In this document: piece after piece, positions 25,429-34,087 of the stretch | Layout of the letters: every line of letters starts with the position of its first letter | How positions within the stretch are numbered: the stretch's first letter is position 1 | NCBI GenBank assembly: GCA_001942415.1 | Contig: MKJX01000215.1 | Coordinates: forward strand, 1-37,404 | DNA from: Pseudonocardia sp. CNS-139 | GTDB taxonomy: Bacteria > Actinomycetota > Actinomycetes > Mycobacteriales > Pseudonocardiaceae | DNA length: 37,404 nt | Direction: 5' to 3' | Notes under the pieces: model-generated | Databases searched by the model: none | What the model was told of the DNA's origin: nothing | Seen by the model: the letters and a program-made list of their open reading frames with translations, nothing else | Translations under genes and position numbers: made by a program

Positions 25429-26243
25429 ATGACGAAGGTGCGCACCACCGACGGGACCGTGCTGCACGCCGAGGAGAGCGGCGCGGGCGACCCGCTGGTC
25501 CTGCTGCCCGGGCAGGGGTCGAGCCACCTCATGTGGGGGCGGGTCCGGGAGCGGCTCGCGCGGCGGCACCGGGTGGTCGTGTTCGACTACCGGGCACCGG
25601 CGCCAGCGAGATCCCGGAGGACGGCTACACGACCCGCGGGTTCGCCGCCGACGCCGTCGCCGTGCTCGACGCGCTCGGCATCGCGCGGGCGCACGTCTAC
25701 GGCTTCTCGATGGGCGGGCGCGTCGCGCAGTGGGTGGCGATCGACCACCCGGACCGGGTCGGCGCGCTCGTGCTCGGCGCGACGACGCCCGGCGACCGGC
25801 ACGGCGTGCCGCGTCCGGCGCACGTCGACGCGCGGCTGGCGGCGAACGGGGACCTCAACGAGTTCCTGCACAGCCCGGAGTGGATGCGGGTGCGGCTGGA
25901 CCACGGCGTGTGCCCGGACTGGCGGGTCGGCACCAGCCCGGCCGTCGCGGCCCGGCACTACCGGGCGAGCCAGGGCCACGACGCGTGGGACGGGCTGGCG
26001 TCGATCACCGCGCCGACGCTGTGCGTCCACGGCACCGCCGACGTGCTCAACGTCGTGGAGAACAGCACGCTGCTCGCCTCGCGCATCCCGGACGCGACCG
26101 TGCACCTGATCGAGGGCGCGCGGCACGGCTACTTCGAGGAGTTCGAGGCCGAGTCGACGGCGGCGGTCCTGGACTTCCTCGCCGCGCACCCGATCGACGC
26201 GCCGACCGGGGCCGTCACCGGGTCGCGAGAGCGGCTCGGCTGA
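25429..26243 (+). CDS. Alpha/beta hydrolase
   Basis: This alpha/beta-fold hydrolase of about 271 residues has an oxyanion-hole region PLVLLPGQGSSHLMW, nucleophile elbow GFSMGG (Ser), acid GTADVL and base GARHGYFEEF, in the right order and spacing. It resembles the 3-oxoadipate enol-lactonase/haloperoxidase group; the substrate is unknown. The ATG at 25429 follows AAGGGAG (about 25417-25423). One apparent indel near 25595 falls in the D/E-x-R-G-T/x-G-x-S stretch and splits the frame. The 3' end overlaps the convergent MarR gene by 29 nt, the longest such overlap in the window. Confidence 0.87.
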
Positions 26244-26676
26244 CGTTCAGGTAGCCGGCGAACGCGGCGCGCTCGTCGGGGGAGAGCCGGGCGACCATGC
26301 GCTCCTCCAGGAGCCGGACCGGCTCGGCGACCCCGTCGAGCACGCCGCGGCCGCCGGCGGTGAGGCTGATCAGCAGCCGCCGCCCGTGGGTCGGGTCGTG
26401 GTGGCGCTCGATCAGGCCGCGCCGCTCCAGCGCGGTGACCAGGTCGCCCATGGCCTGAGGTGTGACGAACGAGTTGCGGGCCAGCTCGGCGGTGGTCAGC
26501 CCGGTACGGCGGTCCAGCACCGTGAGCGCGGTGTACTGGAGCGCGGTGACCCCGGACGGGCGCAGCAGCTCGTCCAGCTGGGCCCGGACGGCCAGCTCGA
26601 CCTGCTTGATCGCGTACAGCAGCGACGGCGGCGCGGCTCGCGCGGCGCCGGTGCCCGGGTCGGTCGCCGGGTGCAC
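26215..26676 (-). CDS. MarR-family transcriptional regulator
   Basis: This 153-residue protein has the MarR winged helix: SGVTALQYTALTVLDRRTGLTTAELARNSFVTPQAMGDLVTALERRGLIER, followed by the basic wing HHDPTHGRRLLISLT. The C-terminal dimer helices end AAFAGYLNVSRAALATR. MarR proteins respond to phenolic or oxidative signals. The GTG at 26676 is chosen by a nearby GAGG site; the frame is open further upstream, but that part is low-complexity. Its target is unclear; the overlapping hydrolase gene on the other strand is a possible partner. The frame is intact. Confidence 0.85.
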   Translation of the reverse strand: MHPATDPGTGAARAAPPSLLYAIKQVELAVRAQLDELLRPSGVTALQYTALTVLDRRTGLTTAELARNSFVTPQAMGDLVTALERRGLIERHHDPTHGRRLLISLTAGGRGVLDGVAEPVRLLEERMVARLSPDERAAFAGYLNVSRAALATR

Positions 26677-26773
26677 GGCCGTCCTCGCCTCCTCGGGTCG
26701 GCTCCCCGCGCGGGAGTCTCCCACGCCCGGCCGGGCCGCCGGAGGCGCCTCCTCCCGTCCGGCGGCGGCACCG

Positions 26774-27094
26774 TCAGCGGATCGCCGAATCGGCCCCCGG
26801 CGCCGGGACCGGCCCGTACCCTGGGTCTTCGGGGGGCCCGGAAACCCGTTCGGGGGCGGACGGTACGGGGCCGAAGCAACCGGCGGGGGAACCGGCGGGC
26901 CGGTCGAACTCGCCGGAGCGCACCCCCGCCACGAACGCGCGCCACTCCCGCGACCGGAAGCACAGCGCCCGGCCCCGGTCCTTCGTGTCGCGGACGGCGT
27001 GCCGCCCGCCGGGGAGGTCGGCCACCTCGACGCAGTTGCCCGTCGGTCCGCTGTAGCTGGACGTGCGCCAGTGCTCACCAGCCAGATCGATCAC
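26774..27094 (-). CDS. DUF397 protein with unusual C-terminal tail
   Basis: The first 65 residues are a clear DUF397 domain: WRTSSYSGPTGNCVEVADLPGG, VRDTKDRG and REWRAFVAGVRSGEFD. DUF397 proteins are usually encoded beside an XRE regulator and act with it as small, possibly antitoxin-like partners. No such regulator is adjacent here. After the domain there is a 40-residue Pro/Gly/Ser-rich tail, whereas the family normally ends just after the GEFD segment. The GTG at 27094 gives the standard start (MIDLAGEHWRTSSYSG). The frame is intact. Confidence 0.85.
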   Translation of the reverse strand: MIDLAGEHWRTSSYSGPTGNCVEVADLPGGRHAVRDTKDRGRALCFRSREWRAFVAGVRSGEFDRPAGSPAGCFGPVPSAPERVSGPPEDPGYGPVPAPGADSAIR

Positions 27095-27194
27095 CGTTCC
27101 CCCGACGTCGCGAAGGCTCAGGGTAGGCCGCCGGGCTGCGCGACGCGGGCGGAACCGGAGAACCGGGCTCCCCGTCCGGCGAGGAGGAGCGGCG

Positions 27195-28043
27195 TCACGC
27201 GTCGATGTCCACGTCGCGGGCGGTCGCCTCCCACGCCCGCAGCTCGGCGGCGTCACGGGCGAGCCGGTCGCCGATCATGTCGACGGCGTCGTTGCCCAGC
27301 ACCAGCCGCAGCGGCGGCGCCTCCGCGGCGAGGGTGGCGAGGATCGCGGCGGCGGCCTTGGCCGGGTCGCCGGGCTGGGTGCCGTCGAACGCGGCCTGCG
27401 CCTTGCGGACCGGGCCGACGACGTCGTCGTACGCGGGGATGACGGCGGTCTCCTGCCGGCTCGCGCCGCTGTGCAGGCTGGTCCGGAACGCGCCGGGCTC
27501 GACCACGAGCACGCAGATCCCGAACGGCGCCACCTCCGGGGCGAGCGCCTCCGAGAGCCCCTCCAGCGCGAACTTCGTCGCCGAGTACGCCGAGACGCCC
27601 GCGAACGACATCCGCCCGCCCATGCTGGTGATGTTGACGACCGCGCCGCCGCCCTGGCGCCGCATGTGCGGCAGGACGGCCCGGATGAGCGCGGCGGGGC
27701 CGAAGAAGTGCAGGTCCATGAGGTCGCGCAGCTCGCCGTCGCCGGTCTCCTCGACCGCGCCGACGAGTGCCCGCCCGGCGGAGTTGACGAGCACGTCGAT
27801 CCGGCCGTGCCGGAGCACGGCCTCGGCGACCGCCTCGCCGACCGCGGCGGTGTCGGTGACGTCGAGGGCCACGGCCCGGACCCGGTCGGGGTGGGCCGCG
27901 ACCAGGTCGTCGAGGGGCGCGGTGCGGCGGGCGGCCGCGACGACCGTGTCGCCGTCGGCGAGCGCGGCCTCCGCGAGCGCGCGGCCGAACCCGGACGAGG
28001 CGCCGGTCACGAACCACACGCGCGAGGTGCTGTCGGTGTTCAC
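27195..28043 (-). CDS. SDR-family oxidoreductase
   Basis: This classical SDR of 282 residues has the cofactor motif TGASSGFG, NSAG in place of NNAG, catalytic Ser in NITSMGG and YSATK. The pattern VWFVTGASSGFGRALAEAAL with VEPGAFRT fits the oxidoreductase group often annotated with 17-beta-HSD-like SDRs. The substrate is unknown. It is divergent from the LysR gene across about 80 bp, and LysR proteins usually control such neighbours. GTG at 28043 has only a short GGAG two nt upstream. The frame is intact. DUF397 lies downstream on the same strand, 100 nt away. Confidence 0.9.
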   Translation of the reverse strand: MNTDSTSRVWFVTGASSGFGRALAEAALADGDTVVAAARRTAPLDDLVAAHPDRVRAVALDVTDTAAVGEAVAEAVLRHGRIDVLVNSAGRALVGAVEETGDGELRDLMDLHFFGPAALIRAVLPHMRRQGGGAVVNITSMGGRMSFAGVSAYSATKFALEGLSEALAPEVAPFGICVLVVEPGAFRTSLHSGASRQETAVIPAYDDVVGPVRKAQAAFDGTQPGDPAKAAAAILATLAAEAPPLRLVLGNDAVDMIGDRLARDAAELRAWEATARDVDIDA

Positions 28044-28111
28044 GGCTCCGTTGTCCCAGCTCCGGGCCGCGGCGTCGAACAACGAAGATCGGCACTGCCA
28101 TGAACGCCCCT

Positions 28112-28117
28112 TATGAT
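28112..28117 (+). promoter_or_regulatory. -10 box of the LysR gene (decides its start)
   Basis: TATGAT matches the sigma-70-type -10 consensus at 5 of 6 positions. It lies 7 nt before GTG 28125 and overlaps the alternative ATG at 28113. The ATG cannot be in the transcript if this box is used, so GTG 28125 is the likely leaderless start. Confidence 0.6.
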
Positions 28118-28124
28118 CGCTGGT

Positions 28125-29005
28125 GTGGAGCTGCGCCAGCTGCGGTACCTCGTCGCGATCGCCGACGCGGGCCACGTCGGCCGGGCCGCGGCCGGGCTCC
28201 ACGTCAGCCAGCCCGCGCTCTCCTACGCCCTCAAGGCGCTGGAGACCGAGCTGGGCGTGCGGCTGTTCGACCGGCACCGCGGCGGCGTCACGCCCACACC
28301 GGCCGGCCGGGACGTCGTCGCCGAGGCCCGCAAGGTGCTGCGCCAGGCCGGCCGGGTGACGGCGGTGGCGCAGCGGCACGGCCTCGGGCGCACCGGTGTG
28401 CTGCGGGTGGCTTCGCCGCGAGCGGGGCGGGGGAGCTGACCACCCGGGCCCGGGCCGAGCTCGCCCGCCGGCACCCGGGCGTCCGCGCCGAGCCGAAGCG
28501 GTTCGACTGGGGCCAGGAGGCCGACGCCCTGCGCGACGGCCTCGCCGACGTCGCGTTCGTCTGGCTGCCCAACGACCTCACCGGGCTGCACGCGGAGGTC
28601 GTGCACACCGAGGGCCGGGTGGCCGGGCTGGCGCTCACCCACCCGCTCGCCGGGCGCGCGTCGATCTCCGTGCTCGACATCCGCGACGACCCGCTGATGT
28701 GGACGGACCGGGCGCCGCGGGTGTGGGTCGACTGGTGGGCGGTGAACCCGCGCCCGGACGGGTCGAGCCCGCGGTGGGGACCGACCAACGGCAACGTCGA
28801 GGAGATGCTGGAGGTGGTCGCGGGCGGCGCGGCGGTGTGCATCGCGCCCTCGTCGATGGCGCGCTACTACGCCCGGCCCGACCTCGCCTGGGTGCCGATC
28901 GGCGACGTCGAGCCGCTGCGCGTCGCGCTCGCGTGGCCGCAGGGGACGCCGGCGCCGCTGGTCGCCGGGTTCGCCGCGGTCGTGCGGGAGCTGGCCGCCG
29001 GCTGA
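28125..29005 (+). CDS. LysR-family transcriptional regulator
   Basis: The product is a standard LysR protein of about 293 residues. The N-terminal winged helix reads VELRQLRYLVAIADAGHVGRAAAGLHVSQPALSYALKALETELGVRLFDR. The substrate-binding domain follows, with ALTHPLAG and the terminal PAPLVAGFAAVVRELAAG. It is divergent from the SDR at 28043 and probably controls it. An apparent indel near 28415 splits the frame just after the linker helix. The GTG at 28125 is preferred over ATG 28113 because of the -10 box at 28112-28117. Its stop lies 3 nt before the stop of the convergent next gene. Confidence 0.87.
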
Positions 29006-29008
29006 GCG

Positions 29009-29869
29009 TCAGGCCGGCGGCGGCACCACCCGCTGCGCGATCCGGGCCAGGGTGGTGGGCGGCGGGTACCAGGGCCGCCGGTCGTCCGCGGGCCAGGCGT
29101 AGCACGGGACGCCGTCGGCCAGCAGGCCGCACAGGTCCGGCAGGCCCAGCTCCGCGGCCGACCAGCGGTAGACCTGCTGCAGCCGCGGCTGGATCACCCC
29201 GACGTCGAGCAGCCGGCCCACCTGGTGCTCGACGGCCACGTACCGCTCGACGTCGTCGTCGAGCGGGTAGGTGTCGGGCAGGATCCGGGAGAGCGACAGG
29301 AAGATCCCCGTCATGCCCATCCGCGGGTCGCCGAGCGCGCGGGCGAGCGGCGCGAGCGGGCCGAGCGCCAGCCGCGGCGCGGACACCATCGCGTGCGCGT
29401 ACAGCACGCGCAGCAGCACGAGGTTGAGGAAGAACCGCTCGGTGCGGCTCTCCCGCTCGGCGAGGTCGCGGTGCTCCAGGTAGGCGGACACGATGCTCAC
29501 GTTGTGGGCGCGGTACCAGTTGCGCGCCGTGGGGTCGCGGATGAAGTCCAGCGTCGCGGCCGTGCTCGCGGTCGCGCCGGCCGGGTCGCGCCCGTCGGCC
29601 AGCGCGCGGCCCTCCCACCCGTCGCGCAGCAGCCGCTCGTTGACCGCGCGCCACCAGGGACTTCCCGGGCGCGGGCCGTCCGGCGGGCGCAGCAGGCCGC
29701 GGCGCAGCTGCCAGCGGACGAACGCGATGGCGGCCCGCCGGTAGGGCAGGTGGGGTGTGCGGTCGCCGGGCGGGCCGTTGTAGAGCCGGCACATCAGGGC
29801 CAGCCGGGCGTCGGGATCGTCCCGGACCCGGCTCACCTTCGTCAGCGCGTGCTCGGCCGCCGTCGACAC
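29009..29869 (-). CDS. Unrecognised hypothetical protein
   Basis: This intact 286-residue frame has normal codon use but no domain that I recognise. It is mainly helical and soluble, with a moderately hydrophobic stretch (FFLNLVLLRVLYAHAMVSAPRLALGPLAPLARAL). It is rich in Arg, Trp and Tyr. Notable clusters are WYRAHNVSIVSAYLEHRDLAERESRTERFF, which could hold His/Glu metal ligands, and CGLLADGVPCYAWPADDRRPWY near the C-terminus. It starts at GTG 29869 after GAGGATGG. It is divergent from the FAD oxidoreductase at 29947, with only 77 bp between them, so the two may be co-regulated and share a pathway. No function is assigned. Confidence 0.6.
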   Translation of the reverse strand: MSTAAEHALTKVSRVRDDPDARLALMCRLYNGPPGDRTPHLPYRRAAIAFVRWQLRRGLLRPPDGPRPGSPWWRAVNERLLRDGWEGRALADGRDPAGATASTAATLDFIRDPTARNWYRAHNVSIVSAYLEHRDLAERESRTERFFLNLVLLRVLYAHAMVSAPRLALGPLAPLARALGDPRMGMTGIFLSLSRILPDTYPLDDDVERYVAVEHQVGRLLDVGVIQPRLQQVYRWSAAELGLPDLCGLLADGVPCYAWPADDRRPWYPPPTTLARIAQRVVPPPA

Positions 29870-29946
29870 CGCCCCATCCTCCCCGGCCGGCGCCGTCCCC
29901 GAAATGCCGGGAAACGGGGGAGCCGCGGTCGCGGGACCATGGGCGC

Positions 29947-31515
29947 ATGATCGTGCGCACCGCCGACGCCGTCGTGATCGGCGGCGGGCACCACGGCCTC
30001 GTCGCCGCCGCCGTGCTGGCCGACGCCGGGTGGGACGTCTGCCTGCTGGAGGCGCAGGACGCGCTGGGCGGCGCGGTCCGCTCGGCGCGGCTGCACCCGG
30101 GTTTCACCGCCGACCTGTTCAGCGCGTTCCACCCGCTCGCCGCGGCGTCCCCGGTGATGCGGTCGCTGGAGCTGGAGGCGCACGGGCTGCGGTGGGCGCA
30201 CGCGCCGGCCGTGCTCGCGTACCCGGTGCGGGCGGACGCGCCCGCCGCGGTGCTGCACCGCGACCGCACCGCCACCGCGGCCGGCCTCGACGAGCACGCG
30301 CCCGGCGACGGCGACGCGTGGCTGCGCCTGTGCGCGCAGTGGGACGCGATCGGGGACGCGGTGCTGCGCACGGTCCTCACCGGGTTCCCGCCGGTCAGGG
30401 GCCCGGCGCAGCTGTTGCGCCGGCTCGGTGGCGCCGAGGCGCTGCGCCTGGCCCGGTTCCTCGCGCTGCCCGCCGGGCGGATGGCGCGCGAGCTGTTCAC
30501 GTCCGAGGCCGCGCGGCTGCTGCTCACCGGCAACGCCGCGCACGCCGACGTCCCGCCGGACGCGCCGGTGAGCGGCGTGTTCGGGTGGATGCTCGCCATG
30601 CTCGGCCAGCAGTACGGCTTCCCGGCGCCGGTCGGCGGGGCGGGGGAGCTGGCCTCGGCGCTCGCCGCCCGGGCCCGGGCGGCCGGGGCCGAGCTGCGCA
30701 CGGGAGAGCCCGTCGAGCGGGTCGAGGTGCGCGGCGGCCGGGCCGTCGCCGTGCACTCCGGCACCGGCCTGACCGTCCGGGCCCGCCGCGCGGTGATCGC
30801 GGACGTGCCCGCGCCCGCGCTCTACCGCGACATGCTCCCGGCCGCCGCGCTGCCCCCGCGGCTGGCCGCCGACCTCGACCGGTTCACCTGGGACACGCCC
30901 GTCGTCAAGGTCAACTGGGCGCTGGACGGGCCGGTGCCGTGGGCGCCGCCGGGCGTCGCGGGCGCGGGCACCGTCCACCTCGGCGTGGACGAGCGCGGCA
31001 TGAGCCACTGGGCCGCCGACGTCGAGACCGGGGTGCTGCCCGCATCGCCGTTCGTGCTGATGGGGCAGATGACCACCACCGACCCGACCCGCTCGCCGGC
31101 CGGCACCGAGAGCGCGTGGGCCTACACCCACCTGCCGCGCGACGTCACCGACTCTCGCTCGGCGCACGTGCTCGCCGACCGCGTCGACGCGGCCGTCGAG
31201 GCGCTCGCGCCCGGGTTCGGCGACCGGGTGCTCGCGCGGCACGTCCAGACCCCGGCCGACCTGCCCGCCGGCGGCGTCAACGGCGGCACGGCGCAGCTCT
31301 TCCAGCAGCTCGTGTTCCGGCCGGTGCCGGGGCTCGGCCGGGCGGAGACGGTGGTCGCGGGGCTCTACCTGGGCAGCGCGTCGGCGCACCCGGGCGGGGG
31401 CGTGCACGGGGTGTGCGGCTGGCAGGCGGCCCGCACCGCGCTGGCGGAGCAGGGCCTGCTCGGCGGGATCCGGCGCCGCGTGATGTCGGCGGCACTGGAG
31501 CTGCTCTACCGCTGA
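29947..31515 (+). CDS. FAD-dependent NAD(P)-type oxidoreductase, CrtI/PYROXD2-like
   Basis: This is an intact 522-residue flavoprotein. The N-terminal dinucleotide fold ADAVVIGGGHHGLVAAAVLADAGWDVCLLEAQDALGG is that of the phytoene-desaturase/PYROXD2 group. The C-terminal FAD-closing motif is GLYLGSASAHPGGGVHGVCGWQAAR, whose HPGGGVHG is diagnostic of this group. Members desaturate or isomerise carotenoid-like or lipid substrates; no carotenoid genes are near, so the substrate is unknown. The ATG at 29947 begins the Rossmann strand directly. The 3' end overlaps the convergent hrpB gene by 10 nt. The divergent unrecognised gene may be functionally linked. Confidence 0.9.
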   Translation: MIVRTADAVVIGGGHHGLVAAAVLADAGWDVCLLEAQDALGGAVRSARLHPGFTADLFSAFHPLAAASPVMRSLELEAHGLRWAHAPAVLAYPVRADAPAAVLHRDRTATAAGLDEHAPGDGDAWLRLCAQWDAIGDAVLRTVLTGFPPVRGPAQLLRRLGGAEALRLARFLALPAGRMARELFTSEAARLLLTGNAAHADVPPDAPVSGVFGWMLAMLGQQYGFPAPVGGAGELASALAARARAAGAELRTGEPVERVEVRGGRAVAVHSGTGLTVRARRAVIADVPAPALYRDMLPAAALPPRLAADLDRFTWDTPVVKVNWALDGPVPWAPPGVAGAGTVHLGVDERGMSHWAADVETGVLPASPFVLMGQMTTTDPTRSPAGTESAWAYTHLPRDVTDSRSAHVLADRVDAAVEALAPGFGDRVLARHVQTPADLPAGGVNGGTAQLFQQLVFRPVPGLGRAETVVAGLYLGSASAHPGGGVHGVCGWQAARTALAEQGLLGGIRRRVMSAALELLYR

Positions 31516-34000
31516 GGCCGGCGGCGGGTGCGGGCCGTCGGGGCGGCCGTGGTGGGGTCCTCCGGCCACGAGTGCCTGGGGTAGCGGCCGCGCAGCTCCG
31601 CGCGGACCTGCGGGTAGCCCGTCGTCCAGAACGTCGCGAGGTCGGACGTCACCGCGGCCGGGCGCCCGGCGGGCGAGAGCAGGTGCAGCACCAGGGCAGC
31701 CGCCCGCCCGCCACCGACGGCGTGCCCGTCGTGCCGAAGACCTCCTGCACCCGCACGGCCAGCACGGGCCGCTCGCCGGAGTAGTCCACCGCGATCCGCG
31801 ACCCGGACGCCACCGCGATCCGCTCCGGCGCCAGCTCGTCGAGCTGCGCGGCCTCCCGCCACCCGAGCACCGCCCGCAGGACGTCGCCGGCGTCGGCACG
31901 GGCCAGGTCGGCGCGCGAGCGGGCGGTGGTGAGCGGGCCGGCCCACCAGCGGTCGGGGTCGGCGAGCAGGGCCGCGTCGGAGACGTCCGGCCACGGGTCG
32001 CCGAGCGTGCGGTGCAGGGTCGCGACGCGGTCGCGCAGGCGGCGGGCGGAGTCGGTCCAGCGCAGCAGGCCGAGGCCCTCGGCGCGCAGGCCGTCGAGCA
32101 GGGCGGCGCGCACCGCGCCCGGGTCGGGGCGTGCGAGGCGGCGCTCCTCCAGCACGATCGCCCCGAGCCGCTCGACGTGCCGCGCGACGACGTCCCCACC
32201 GGCCCAGCGCACCTCGTCCGCGCTGGTCAGGAGCGCGGGCGCGGCCGCCCGGCGAGCGCGACGGGGCCGGTGCGGCGAGCCGGACGCGCCCGTTCTCCGC
32301 GCCCGGCGTCCGGTCGGCGACGGCAACCGCGAGCCACTCCTGCCCCTCCAGCGGCGTGCCGGCCGGCAGCTCCACGGCCGTGCCCCCGGCCATGAGGTAG
32401 AGCCGCGACCCGAGGCCCCGCCGCCGCGCGAGGCGCTCGGGGTGGGCGAGCGCGACGACGAGCGCATCGCCCCCCGTCCTCGCAGCCCGCGGGTCCTCGT
32501 CGCAGCCCGTCGACGGGCTGCGAGCAGGCGCGGCGGGCTGCGACGTCCTGGACTGCAGTCGCCGGGCCTCCGCCCGCCATCGACCCGCGCCGGGTGCGGC
32601 GCCCGCGCGCAGCCGGCCCAGTTCGGTGCCGACGTCCACGCCCGCCGCGAGCGTGTCGTCGTCCAGCAGGGCGACGACCTCGGCCGCGGCCCGGGCGCCG
32701 ACGGCGTCCCGTCCGTCGAGGAGGGCCCGGGCCAGCCGCGGGTGCAGGCCCAGCGCGGCCATGCGGCGGCCGCGGTCGGTCACGGCTGGCCGGTCGTCGG
32801 GGCCGTCCAGCGCACCGAGCGCCCGCAGCACACCCTGCCCGGCCCGCAGCGGCCCCTCCGGCGGGGCGTCCCACCAGCGCAGACCGTGGCCGTCGGGAGT
32901 GCCCCAGCAGGCGAGGTCGAGGGCCAGGCGGGTGAGGTCGGCGGTGCGGATCTCCGGCTCCGGGAAGCGGGCCAGCACCTCGCCCTCGGGCCAGCACCGG
33001 TAGACGCGGCCGGGGGCCTCCCGCCCGGCCCGGCCGGCCCGCTGCGCCGCGACCGCCGCCGACACCCGCACGGTGACCAGGCCCGCGAGCCCGCGCCGGT
33101 GGTCGGTGCGCGGCACCCGGGCCAGCCCGCCGTCCACGACCGCGCGCACGCCCGGGACGGTCAGGCTCGACTCGGCCACGGCCGTCGCCAGCACCACCCG
33201 CCGCCGCGCGCCCGGGCGCAGCGCGCGGTCCTGGTCCACGGCCGGCAGCCGGCCGTGCAGCGGCAGCACGTCGGCGTCGAGGTCGTCGTGCTGCTCCAGC
33301 GCGGCGGCGTCCGCCGGATCTCCGCGACGCCCGGCAGGAACGCGAGCACGTCGCCGTCGCCGCCGGCGAGCGCGGTGCGCACGGCCCGCGCGACGCACCC
33401 CTCGACCCGCTCGCCCCGCGCCGGCGGCACGTGCCGGACGTCGACGGGGAACGTGCGGCCGGCGACCTCCAGCACGGGCGCGTCCCCGAGCAGCCCGGCC
33501 AGCGGGCCGGTCGCGACGGTGGCGGAGGTGGCGAGCAGCGCAGGTCGCGCGCGTCGCGGGTGTCGAGGAGCAGGGTGAGCAGCAGGTCCGCGTCGAGGTG
33601 CCGCTCGTGGCACTCGTCGAGCACCACCGTCGCCGTCGTGGCCAGCTCGGGGTCGGCGACCAGCCGGCGCAGCAGCAGCCCGGACGTCACCACCTCGACG
33701 CGGGTGCGGGCCGACGTCCGGGAGTCGCCGCGCACCGCGTAGCCGACGCGCCCGCCGACCTCCTCGCCGAGCAGCGCGGCCATCCGGGCGCCGCCGCACG
33801 GGCGGCCAGCCGGCGCGGCTCGCGACGAGCACCCGCGCCCCGTCCGCCGCGAGCGCGAGCGGCACGAGCGTGGTCTTGCCGGTGCCGGGCGGTGCGACGA
33901 GCACCGCCGAGCCGTGCGCCGCGAGCGCGTCCGCCACGTCGCCGAGCGCCGCGCGCACCGGCAGATCGGGCAGATCGGGCACGCCGGCGGTCGGAGACAT
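31506..34000 (-). CDS. hrpB: ATP-dependent RNA helicase HrpB
   Basis: The reconstructed product (about 830 residues) matches HrpB in order and length. It has Walker A APPGTGKTTLVPLAL, DEAH-type motif II DECHERHLDADLLL, motif III SAT, motif V/VI VVLATAVAESSLTVPGVRAVVDGG and QRAGRAGREAPG, the helicase-associated domain (LALDLACWG, RRMAALGLHPRLARALL) and the HrpB C-terminal domain ending RGRYPRHSWPEDP. It is a DEAH/RHA helicase of uncertain RNA substrate. Five apparent indels (near 33818, 33540, 33315, 32255 and 31703) split it, the most of any gene here. A Ser/Thr/Pro-rich insert (about 32480-32560) separates two domains. The 3' end overlaps the FAD gene by 10 nt. Confidence 0.88.
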
Positions 34001-34087
34001 CCCCGGAAGTGTGCGTCACCGCGACGACACGTGCGACGCGGCTGGCACATGATCACGGGACGGGATCGGGATGAGAAGCTGTGCGCC

